A DNA stretch of 64,000 nucleotides from Pyrenochaeta sp. MPI-SDFR-AT-0127 (Eukaryota > Ascomycota > Dothideomycetes > Pleosporales > Cucurbitariaceae), in the NCBI GenBank assembly GCA_020747015.1, contig JAGTJM010000006.1:806001-870000 (forward strand), read 5' to 3'. This document shows positions 1 to 8,263 of the stretch, piece by piece. Both the position numbers and the translations under genes were made by a program. Numbering within the stretch: the first letter of the stretch is position 1; each line of letters begins with the position of its first letter. The notes below the pieces were generated by a model. That model searched no databases, was not told the origin of the DNA, and saw nothing but the letters and a program-made list of their open reading frames with translations.

Positions 1-545
1 ATGCTAACCTTCTCCACTCAGCCATGTTCTTCAGCTTTATTGAAAATCTGATCCGCGGCGGTCAAGACGGAGCTCCCCATCTGACTCTGCCTGTCACCTC
101 TGAGAACTCGCTCTGGCCATTGATTGACCCTCCAAGCGACGGAGGCAAATTTATCATGGGCCTCTTTGAAGCTGGCGAGAAGAGTAACGGCGCGCAAGTT
201 CATGCCGTCAGCACTTGGACAACACCCAAAGAGCTTGTTTCGGCGCTCAGCAAAGAATCTGGAAAAGAGGTGGCTCTCAATCTCATCCCTGCCGATGTGT
301 TTGCCAAGGACTTCCCGGATAATATTACAGGCCAGTTGACAGAAACCCTACTCATGGCTATTGAGAATGGCGTGTTCGGAAAGGGCGAGGATAAAAACCA
401 GGCTGAGCATGATAAGTGGCTGGTCGAGGGTGGGGGTAAGAAGGCTACGCTTCAAGGGTGGATTCACGAGAATGGGCCGTGGTCTTTTGAGACGAAGAGC
501 TTCTTCGATGTATTGGCGGCTCAGAAGGCTGCTCAGATTCCGTAG
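1..545 (+). CDS. NmrA-like NAD(P)-binding protein, C-terminal part (cut by window start)
   Basis: Only the last exon is in the window. A CTAAC branch-like element and a CACTCAG acceptor occupy bases 5-21, so the coding exon starts at about 22 and runs to the stop at 543-545. The ~174 residues resemble the substrate-side C-terminal half of NmrA/HSCARG-family proteins: the MFFSF stretch, a block that would follow the Rossmann core, and a final ENGPWSF-like segment. The Rossmann GxxGxxG motif must lie upstream, outside the window. The in-frame ATG at 24 is probably internal, not a start. The family includes NAD(P)-dependent reductases and redox-sensing regulators, so the activity is open. It sits about 0.5 kb from the tail of a second, divergent-sequence NmrA-like gene and may belong to the polyketide cluster on its right; that is inference. 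Confidence 0.72.
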   Translation, partial: ANLLHSAMFFSFIENLIRGGQDGAPHLTLPVTSENSLWPLIDPPSDGGKFIMGLFEAGEKSNGAQVHAVSTWTTPKELVSALSKESGKEVALNLIPADVFAKDFPDNITGQLTETLLMAIENGVFGKGEDKNQAEHDKWLVEGGGKKATLQGWIHENGPWSFETKSFFDVLAAQKAAQIP

Positions 546-1052
546 ACTCTGCAGCATCGCCATTAAAAATTGGTATTTGAAGGTTTAATACATTATACAT
601 TCAGCCGTAGCGTCACAAAGCCACCCTCACGATAAATATTGCGATCAGGTTTTGATTTCGTAGCATAGCAAGAATGGTTGGCAAAACTCCCTTCACGACA
701 TTCATGATCTGCACCTCCTAAGACGCATGTAGGATACCTCTAGATATTGGTTGTGTTTCTCACAAACAAAATTATGTTGCTATTGCGAGGTTTGGAGATG
801 AAAAGAGTGATATTGCCATCGTCTTCATGAAACCCGTGCTATCTCTTTTGCAGTGCCAAAGTTAAACTCATTTAGAAAGAGTCGCATGATGAAAACTATA
901 GAGCATAATGTTTCTAACTCATAGCTCTTCTGACCTCCTGATGCCTAAGTTGGTAGACCTCAAGAATTGTATCATATTAGATTCGACATAGCAAATGAAG
1001 ATTAACTTATGTTTATTCAATCCAGCCAGTATTCATCCAGCATTTCTGATAT
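546..1052. other. intergenic, no gene seen
   Basis: AT-rich spacer between the tails of two convergent NmrA-like genes. No open frame with family resemblance, no RNA gene and no clear repeat was seen. It should hold both 3' untranslated regions. Confidence 0.6.
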
Positions 1053-1847
1053 CTAGGAAGGCCCTGTAAAAGGCAAGTAGGGGTGCATGAAAGGAAAGAA
1101 GTGTCTCAGTAATCCAATCATAATACACTTCGGAGTCCCAGGAGGAAAGCGAGCTCCGCCGTTTGCATTAACAACGCTTACATTCTTCATGTCGTAGATC
1201 CCTTCTTTGTTATCTGCGGCTTCAATCATAGCAGCCGCCAGGTCTAGGTATGAGATGAAGCTTTCTTCGTGATCAAGATTGAGTTTGTGTCCACGTTGGA
1301 TATCTACTGAGAGCCCCCCGGGTTTGATGAATATTGTCGAAACCCAGTCTTCTTGTGCGCGGAGGAGATTTTCTGCCACTCTGAGATCATGATAGACGTT
1401 GGATGCCGCGGTGAGCATGATAGGTCGGAACCACCAGGGCATTTTGCGGGCTAGGTGGTCGTCGATCGTCGCTGAAGACAGTAGGACAAGTTTGGGCATT
1501 CGCAGAGTTCCTGGGGCCGATTGAGCTTTCAACCTCTCAAGGGCACTGATGACGGTCTTGGCTTGGTCTTGACCCAAGCGGCACCCGGGAATGTTGTCGT
1601 TGGATGTGACGACCATAAAAACGGCGCTGCAGTCCTTGATGCACGACACCATCATGTCGACATCCATGATGCTGCCCTCATACACTTTGACATTCTTTCT
1701 GTCGTTTATTTGAGGAAGCAGTCGAATCAGCTTTTCTTTGTTTCGGCAGTAGGCATTGATTCTGGCCGTGGCATTTGACGCAAGAAGATTCTCGATGAGT
1801 GCGGTGCCACAATTTCCGGTCGATCCCAGTACTGCGTAAGTTGACAT
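1053..1847 (-). CDS. NmrA-like / SDR-type NAD(P)-binding oxidoreductase
   Basis: A single exon of 264 residues. The start is placed at 1847, where the protein opens directly into the Rossmann strand MSTYAVLGSTGNCG with its GxxGxxG dinucleotide-binding motif (about residues 8-14); a 14-residue upstream extension is possible but adds nothing recognisable. Further conserved features are the AVFMVVTSND turn after the fourth strand, the KLVLLSS strand and a FIKPGGL segment near residue 190. These fit atypical SDR/NmrA proteins, which in fungal clusters often act as NADPH-dependent reductases on aromatic polyketides. It reads toward the window start and lies next to the acyl-CoA ligase, on the same strand, about 360 bp downstream of it. 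A role in tailoring the anthraquinone product is inference from position. Confidence 0.8.
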   Translation of the reverse strand: MSTYAVLGSTGNCGTALIENLLASNATARINAYCRNKEKLIRLLPQINDRKNVKVYEGSIMDVDMMVSCIKDCSAVFMVVTSNDNIPGCRLGQDQAKTVISALERLKAQSAPGTLRMPKLVLLSSATIDDHLARKMPWWFRPIMLTAASNVYHDLRVAENLLRAQEDWVSTIFIKPGGLSVDIQRGHKLNLDHEESFISYLDLAAAMIEAADNKEGIYDMKNVSVVNANGGARFPPGTPKCIMIGLLRHFFPFMHPYLPFTGPS

Positions 1848-2206
1848 GGTGAATGAATCTGTAGTGTGGCGAGGGAAGATGGTACTCAAAGGTCGGATAC
1901 ATCGCCTAATCTTTTTGGCATTGCACTGTTAAGAACATGATTATAGCGTTGCGTGAAAAATCCCGGGCAATGGAGTTATCGGACCTTTTCCTCTTTACCC
2001 TCAGCGCATGAAACTTCGGATGATTCTTCTCAATCAATGACCCGAATTCAATACCACGTTCTTTGTTCCGCACAACCAGAAGAGAACCTTGATGCCAACG
2101 TGCAATCATGGTTTATGACAGACGGAGGAGATTTTGCAGGACAAGTGAGCGTTTTCTAGAATGTGAATCATCTTTTATATAACTAAGGAAGACAGTCGAT
2201 GCGGCT
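1848..2206. other. intergenic, promoter of the NmrA-like gene
   Basis: 359 bp between the stop of the acyl-CoA ligase gene and the start of the NmrA-like gene, both on the minus strand. It should hold the ligase 3' UTR and the reductase promoter. No TCG-N5-CGA site was found here, unlike the two core promoters further right. Confidence 0.5.
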
Positions 2207-4067
2207 TTATGCAGTTGAGCTACCCAAAAATTGGACAACAGCCTCTTGGACGCTGCGCCTGAGGATTTTGCATGTTCGGTTGACTGGAAATTCGGACATT
2301 CCAAGTTGTTTCAGCTCCAAAACTCCGTCCAGCGCATATTGCTTCCCTAGGCAATCATTGATGTGTTGGATGATGTTCCCCTCTGTCTTACCACCCACAT
2401 CTTTGACCACCGCATACGTTGCTTCTCCAAGCCGTGTATCTGGAATTCCCACTACGCTTGTCTGTGCACAAAGAATAGTTAGCTTGGGGCACTATATAAT
2501 TTACAAGGACGCAGGGGAAAGAGATCACCTGAGCATTAAGAAATTGTTCGATCAGACTTTCCAGCGGACCAGGCATGATACCAACTCCGGCACGTGTTAT
2601 CATGTCCTTAGTGCGGCCTAGTATGTAAACGATCCCGTTGTGATCCATGATAGCCGTATCTCCCGTTACAAACCATCGGCCCTCGGCATCATTGTAGAAC
2701 GAAGTCTCAGATTCACCCCCAAGGTAGTGATGAATGATGCTCGAACTACGTATATGCATCTCACCCTGGCCGTTCCTTGTCACCGGACTTTGCTTCTTCG
2801 TATCCCATAGCCGTACCGTGGACCCTTGAGCGACAGTACCGATAGGGCATGTCTCCCCCAGGAATTTTATGTTTGACACTGGTACGTCAAAGAATGGCCA
2901 CTTGAACGCTGCAACACCTTCAGACATGCCATGATGTGTGCATATCAATGCTTGAGGAAAAAGAGCGGCGCACTTCAGTAAGACAGTCTTGTTCACTGCG
3001 TCCCCTCCAATCTGGATGGTCTGAACCGATTCCAGATTAACATGTGGCCGAGATGCAATCTGATCATCCATCATATGTACCATCGCGGGGGAGAGAACAA
3101 CAAATGTTGCGCCAAAAGTATCGATCGCTGTAATCGTGTCCTCAATGTCAAAGCTGCGGCTGGGCATCAAAACGGTGCCGCCCATGCTCCACGTCTGTAG
3201 GATCTGCGTTGTTGCAATCGCACGGGAGTTATGCGCCTGCTGAAGTGCTCGGCAAGAATTCTTTCCGTTCAGTAACCATGACCAAGATTTCAGAAAGTGG
3301 GTTTGGCCACCCACACGTAACGGACAGCCCTTTGGCTTGCCTGACGTCCCGGAGGTGAACAGAATTGAATGAATGCGATCAGGGCTGTCATTTCTAGCTT
3401 GATCAAGCAAGAGCTGGGCATCTTTCTTCGAGAGCTCTGCGTCTATAAAGGTCGTAAGTGGCCACCACTGACTGCTCGAGGGGCTTTCATCCAGTATGAT
3501 TCCGAGGGGCCGTGCAAGACGAAGCTCCTCAACCGCAATATCTACTGAAACTGTGCTGGCTAGGTCAGGAGCCACAATGATCGAAGGCTTGAGTGATTTG
3601 AGTACGTCTCTGAGGTCTCTGTGCAAATCTGCAGCCAGAATGGATGGATCCATGCAAGTGATTGTTAATTTCATCAGGATGCAGGCCCATAGGAGAATAC
3701 AGAACTCGCCGCCATTTTGGATGCAGAAAAGAACGGTTGAGCCCGGTTTAAGCCCTTTTTCAGTCCAATCAATGACTAAACGCTGGGCTGTTGTCAATAG
3801 CTCCATATATGTAATTGACAGGTAATCCCTGGTCAGCGACTTCACGCTTAGATCAGGGGACTTATCAGGCGAGCTATCGTTCTTGAGTAGTCGTGAAAGA
3901 TGTCCAGCAGTTTGGTGCATGCAGATGACGGCTGGCGCATGAGGATTCTTTTGGAGGCCTTTCTCTAGGTGTGCAAAGATTGATTCTGAGTCGGAAAGGA
4001 GCCCACCAAATTTGTCCGCCGGTTGTAAGCCATTGGCTTTGCTTCTTGTGGCCTGAGATGCAGCCAT
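2207..4067 (-). CDS. AMP-dependent acyl-CoA synthetase/ligase
   Basis: Two exons: 4067-2529 and 2461-2207, with an intron at 2528-2462 (GTGATC..GTGCACAG, phase 0), giving about 597 residues. The start is the first ATG of the frame (4067, MAASQA). ANL-superfamily motifs in order: the P-loop FTSGTSGKPKG, the HGMSEG adenine/aromatic motif, FVTGDTA, the hinge GRTKDMITRAG, and near the C-terminus FPVNRTCKILRR carrying the catalytic lysine after the intron. The enzyme should adenylate a carboxylic acid and load it on CoA, or possibly on an acyl carrier. The substrate cannot be read from sequence. It sits 426 bp from the anthrone oxygenase and on the same strand, so it is probably in the polyketide cluster; VrtB of the viridicatumtoxin cluster is a precedent for a ligase beside a TE-less PKS. 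It could make a starter or activate a carboxylated product. Confidence 0.9.
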
Positions 4068-4492
4068 CAGCAATAAAATACGACAGGAGGATGGATTTGT
4101 ATGCGTCAAATTTGGTAAAAATTATGTTCCACAAGAACGACCACAGAGGTACCATAAAGCAATTGCGAGATCATATACACGGACCAGCAACAATATAGAG
4201 GCTACAAGGCAGAATCACGCAGTGCAAGAACTAGAACATATCCGATTAATACCCCGACACCACTAGCTGCACTAAGGTTCCGAGCTCCCATGAGAAAGAT
4301 AGCATTGCAAACCACCAAAATGCAACAGAATTTCGAGTGGCCTGCACTTGACCAACCATAATATATTAACAGATTCGATCTACTTGTTTGAAACACATTC
4401 TTTTCATCATAAATTCCTATATCATTGAGGCTACCGCATTCTCAATTCAGATTGCTTTGCGTTATGGTCGTCTCGAACACCAAACAAGTGCA
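4068..4492. other. intergenic, promoter of the acyl-CoA ligase
   Basis: 425 bp. A 64-codon minus-strand frame (4396-4202) is present but resembles no family. No TCG-N5-CGA site was found. It probably holds the ligase promoter and the 3' UTR of the anthrone oxygenase. Confidence 0.5.
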
Positions 4493-5033
4493 TCAGCGTG
4501 AAGACCCATAGAGTAACCCTATTGCGGCACCAAACAACGGTAAAGTGGATCGCACCAAATGTAAATAGCTCCACTCCACTATGAGTTCCTTTGCCGGCTC
4601 AGCACCGACTGAAAATGCCGTCATGGCTCGGTTCTCCGAATGGAGGGCGAATAATTGGTTGTTTGTCGGCGCCAGGGCAATCCAAGTAAACGGTGCAATA
4701 GCGATGGTTATCCCACCCGCTAACAAGAGCGCTTTTGATGGTCTCGGGCTTTTTTGCCTTGTGTACACATAGCCGTACATAGCACATGTTACTATTGCTA
4801 GTGCAGGCAAAAGTCCACGTCCACGGACATATATTTGCGACCACACGGAGCAAAGTTGGGCGGTAGAGAGAGGAGTGTTGACAAGCACTGGCATTGTGAT
4901 GATCGATAGACTCATCATTGCACCTGCAATTCCATTTAGTGAATATCAATGAGGTTTAGCGTCACGTGCACCTACCTGACAGAAACGAGCCGGACGCAAG
5001 AGCGATGCTATGTACAACGCCGAGATGCCCCAT
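4493..5033 (-). CDS. anthrone oxygenase, DUF1772 family
   Basis: Two exons: 5033-4976 and 4923-4493, intron 4975-4924 (GTAGGT..TTGCAG), 162 residues. The short first exon encodes MGHLGVVHSIALASGSFLS and joins to GAMMSLS, giving the SGAMMSLS signature of fungal anthrone oxygenases; without the intron the protein would lack its first helix. Four hydrophobic stretches predict a small integral membrane protein, as in the family (about 160-170 residues). Members such as those of the geodin (GedH) and monodictyphenone pathways oxidise emodin anthrone at C10 to the anthraquinone. It is divergently transcribed from the EthD decarboxylase gene across a 279 bp promoter that holds a TCG-N5-CGA site. Substrate is inferred from the neighbouring PKS and thioesterase. 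Confidence 0.9.
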
Positions 5034-5140
5034 TTTCTTCAAGGGAAACTAGAATGAGAAGATTGAATTAGAATATTTTCATCTTTACATTTCGTACAGA
5101 GTGTTTAGTACAAATCCACATGAAGATCGGGATATTTATG

Positions 5141-5151
5141 TCGGCATCCGA
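5141..5151. promoter_or_regulatory. TCG-N5-CGA (AflR-type) site in divergent promoter
   Basis: The sequence TCGGCATCCGA lies in the 279 bp gap between the anthrone oxygenase (-) and EthD decarboxylase (+). It matches the palindromic consensus bound by AflR and proposed for related Zn2Cys6 regulators of aromatic polyketide clusters. It lies 162 bp upstream of the decarboxylase ATG. A second match lies in the other core divergent promoter. Binding is inference. Confidence 0.5.
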
Positions 5152-5312
5152 GATAATGTCCCGACATCCTCCAAATCAACAACTCATTGCAATAACAAGT
5201 CCGCCTTGGAGCGGCAAATTCAAAAAATACAACACGTGGGTCGCTTTGCCTCGATTATCTTGTGCTCTCACATCGGAACACGCCACTCTCCACAATTTGG
5301 ACTTACGAAACA

Positions 5313-5839
5313 ATGAGTAGCACATCCAGTGCCGACGACCATGAGATTCCACCTCCACCTCCTGGAAACCCAGAAAATCAGTTCCTTTGTTTAACTATTT
5401 GTGGCTATAAAAGGCCAGGCATGAGTGAGGAAGACTACAGACATCACATGACTAAGATTTCTGCTCCAATGACCAGAGACCTAATGGTCAAGTATGGTGT
5501 AAAGCGGTGGACTATGGTAAATTTGCCTACTATTCTGTTATGTTGGAAAAAATGACGTGTTAATGTGGCAAGATACACAACACGACTGAAAGTCGGTCTT
5601 TGATGAATCGGCTTTTCGACCACCAGATGTGCAACCTTGCCAACTTTGACTGTTTCAGCCAAGTTGTTTTCAAGGACGTAGATGATTACAAGAAGATGAA
5701 GCAGGACCCTTGGTACAAGCAACATTTAATAGGAGATCATGAAAAATTTGCAGACACAAGGAAGAGCCAAATGACTATAGGATGGATTGTAGAATTTATC
5801 CGAGATGGGGAGGTTGTTGACGGTATGAAGGATTGTTAA
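5313..5839 (+). CDS. EthD-domain decarboxylase (atrochrysone carboxylic acid decarboxylase type)
   Basis: Two exons: 5313-5516 and 5573-5839, intron 5517-5572 (GTAAAT..GCAAG, phase 0), 155 residues plus stop. The ATG at 5313 has a good context (CAACAATG is close) and precedes the family-typical Pro-rich lead. The dimeric alpha/beta-barrel EthD fold is indicated by CLTICGYKRPGMSEEDYRHH near residue 30, the FDCFSQVVFKD strand near 95, and the DPWYKQHLIGDHEKFAD block near 115, whose histidines are candidates for catalysis. In geodin and monodictyphenone-type clusters such proteins decarboxylate atrochrysone carboxylic acid. It is divergent to the anthrone oxygenase and convergent with the thioesterase gene. 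The intron acceptor is AAG rather than CAG/TAG, but the frame leaves no alternative. Confidence 0.87.
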
Positions 5840-6315
5840 GAGGAAGGGAATAGCAAAATCTGGAAAGATCGAAATTCATCCTAACAAGCTCATACTATAG
5901 ACTAAACCCCAAGCCATATTCACATCTAATGGCGTAATGACTCAAAGAAGCCTTTTTTTCATTGCATACAATTCTTTCAAATTTGTCATATCATTAAAAC
6001 CCAAGCCAAACTAGATAGTTGCTGCCATAGAGAGAGTTTTCGCAGGCGAAGACCATCCATGATGTGTACTGCAAAACCAATGCTAGCTACAAACCAAAAG
6101 AACGATGCAACTTGAGGCTGACTGCCCGTTTGGTCATCTTCATCCCTTGCGATACTGCTATGCTAGGGGTGCTCCCCATTTCTCAGGCCAATTGCTTAGA
6201 CAATACTACTTGTAATTGAATACGATTCTTCAATCTGTTAGAAAGCATGAAGTAGCTATGAATGAACGAATGTATTGTCTAAACTAACTAAATTGCTGGA
6301 ATTTAAGGATAACTA
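5840..6315. other. intergenic between convergent genes
   Basis: 476 bp, AT-rich, between the tails of the decarboxylase and thioesterase genes. No gene seen; expected to hold two 3' UTRs. Confidence 0.6.
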
Positions 6316-7347
6316 TCATATTGTAATAGCATTAACAGAGACTTGCATCATGGTTGATATCTTGGAGGTGGATAATCGTCGTGATGCAACTTGTTCGACA
6401 GCGTACCATCTTTTCTTCCCTGATCTTCTTTCAAAGGCCACTTCACCATCACCTGCTAGTTTGCGCAAAACCTCATCCGTGAAAGGTTCTAGTGCTAGAG
6501 TTCGAGTCTGCTCGTCTAGCGAGGTGCCGTAGATCTCGACGACGATATCTTGAACTGTAGCACTTCTCTCTCCTCGACTACGCACGCGGTTCAGAGCCCG
6601 AACAACCTGTCTCTCGCGCCGCAACTTTGCTGATAGCTCTCCCTTGATCTTGCTCACGAGATCAGTCAGTTTTATTCCATGTGCGGTATATCCAATTTTA
6701 CAGTTTTGGTCGAGCATTTTCTGTAGGCTGGCCATAAACACCCCTAGGTCTTCAATTGCACTGGTACCATGGCCGAGAATGTTATCGCCGGTGAACATTG
6801 CCTGTTCTTCTTCGAGGACGAAACACATATGATCTGTCGAATGTCCTGGAGCATGCAGAGCTCGAACGGTCGCACCCTCCACACGGAAGATCTGTCCGTC
6901 TGTGATGTTTTGTTGAGTCCTCTCCGGATCGTTCTTATATACGAAGTGCTTGAGTGATGGATACATCCGGACAAGGTCAGGGGCACCTCCAGCATGGTCG
7001 CCATGGAAATGTGTAATGAGGACGTGAGACAACGTTATGCCGCGCAAATCAAGTGTCCGTTTTATTAAATTAGCCCATTCCGGCTCCCCACCAGACGTAT
7101 CGATGATTAAACGATGCGATCCTGTCCCCACAATGTATGTGTTTGTGCCCTGCAAGGTGAACTTGCCAGGATTTTGGCCCAGCACGCGAAGTACGCGAGG
7201 TGAGAGTTGCTCAACGTCAGGTAGAACTGGGATATTTGCCGTCTGTCCCTTCAGATAGTCCTCAAATGCGCAGATGTTGAGCGACTTGTTAATCTGGCGG
7301 TAGCCACCTTTGTCGCCCTCCAGGATGATGGACTCATCGTAATTCAT
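6316..7347 (-). CDS. metallo-beta-lactamase-type thioesterase releasing the PKS product (ACTE type)
   Basis: A single exon of 343 residues. Metal-binding motifs are clear: THFHGDH at residues 112-118, an APGHSTDHM histidine near 172, TGDNILGHG aspartate near 190 and a later AHG histidine. The N-terminal GKFTLQGTNTYIVG and C-terminal helical region are typical of the atrochrysone carboxyl-ACP thioesterase group (AptB, MdpF, GedB relatives, about 300-350 residues). The enzyme hydrolyses the polyketide from the carrier domain of a PKS that has no thioesterase. Here it is divergent to exactly such a PKS across a 916 bp shared promoter, which strongly supports the assignment. No intron was needed, although relatives often have one or more. 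Confidence 0.93.
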   Translation of the reverse strand: MNYDESIILEGDKGGYRQINKSLNICAFEDYLKGQTANIPVLPDVEQLSPRVLRVLGQNPGKFTLQGTNTYIVGTGSHRLIIDTSGGEPEWANLIKRTLDLRGITLSHVLITHFHGDHAGGAPDLVRMYPSLKHFVYKNDPERTQQNITDGQIFRVEGATVRALHAPGHSTDHMCFVLEEEQAMFTGDNILGHGTSAIEDLGVFMASLQKMLDQNCKIGYTAHGIKLTDLVSKIKGELSAKLRRERQVVRALNRVRSRGERSATVQDIVVEIYGTSLDEQTRTLALEPFTDEVLRKLAGDGEVAFERRSGKKRWYAVEQVASRRLSTSKISTMMQVSVNAITI

Positions 7348-7623
7348 CGCCGGTAACGATTAGATATGAGTGCTAAAAGGCAAGAATAACAGTTGATAAA
7401 CCAGGCTCATTTGTTGGTACCGTGTATTTGATGGTAACCAGTGACTAGCGAATGTAGTGTAGCACAAAATAAAGCAATATGACTCGAAGGAGCGAGAAAG
7501 TGATTTTTGAGCCAAAGAGCTGAAATGTTGATGTTTGATAGCGTTGTTAAATAAATAAGATGATCTAAACAAGGGCACAGTGCCGTGTTATGCAAGCTGA
7601 GGTATCGGACGTTTATAGTGCCT

Positions 7624-7634
7624 TCGGAGCCCGA
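7624..7634. promoter_or_regulatory. TCG-N5-CGA (AflR-type) site in PKS promoter
   Basis: TCGGAGCCCGA matches the palindromic AflR-type consensus, about 280 bp upstream of the thioesterase ATG and 630 bp upstream of the PKS ATG. It pairs with the match at 5141-5151. Confidence 0.5.
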
Positions 7635-7988
7635 TCAATGTCTGATCACGTGACGGGCCTTCAGGCACTTCATGGGCAGCACACCAGATACTCACGACAT
7701 CTAGCATGATTATTATCAACTTAAGTAATAGTATCAAACTCAGAGGCACTAAAAACAATTGAATGGCTCCGCAAATCTTGACTAGACTACAGAGATGGTG
7801 TTGGGTACGAAACGTCAACTCTTCTTTCCTTCTTCGATAAACTCCCTTTTCCGGGCTCAAGTCCGTGCGGTACAATTCGCCAATTAACGGATCCGGGAAA
7901 GTAGAAACGGCTAGATATATAGGATCTATTGCAAACCTCCCGTACCAATCCGCCAGCGTGCTATGCCCAGATCAGCTATAAGATTTGC

Positions 7989-8006
7989 CCCGTGTCGCAA
8001 CACGGG
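7989..8006. promoter_or_regulatory. inverted repeat with CCG-N10-CGG spacing
   Basis: CCCGTGT-CGCA-ACACGGG is a perfect 7-bp inverted repeat with a 4-bp centre. It contains CCG and CGG triplets ten bases apart, the geometry used by several dimeric Zn2Cys6 regulators. It lies about 260 bp upstream of the PKS start. Function is inference. Confidence 0.45.
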
Positions 8007-8263
8007 ACAATGAAGCACAAATTGAGATTAGTCCGATTTATAACCTGCGTGAGACGGTGAATTGTCAGAAGCAATATTTACTGCCGCCTTCTGACCATCG
8101 GAAATATTAAATCAGCGCTACTGCAGATTTCGACTTCAACGAGGAAACATTTGCCTCTTTACTCGAGCGTTTCATACATATCGAGTCTTCAATAGACATT
8201 TCTTTTTTATTGTCTGGTTCTTCTACGCTCTTGTAGTCACTCATCTATTCTCTGTCCTGATAG

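Larger units (their letters stand above)
7348..8263. promoter_or_regulatory. shared divergent promoter of thioesterase and PKS
   Basis: 916 bp between the two start codons, with no supported gene inside. It carries a TCG-N5-CGA match at 7624-7634, a perfect 7-bp inverted repeat at 7989-8006, and a pyrimidine-rich leader before the PKS ATG at 8264. The arrangement would allow co-induction of both genes. Confidence 0.65.
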
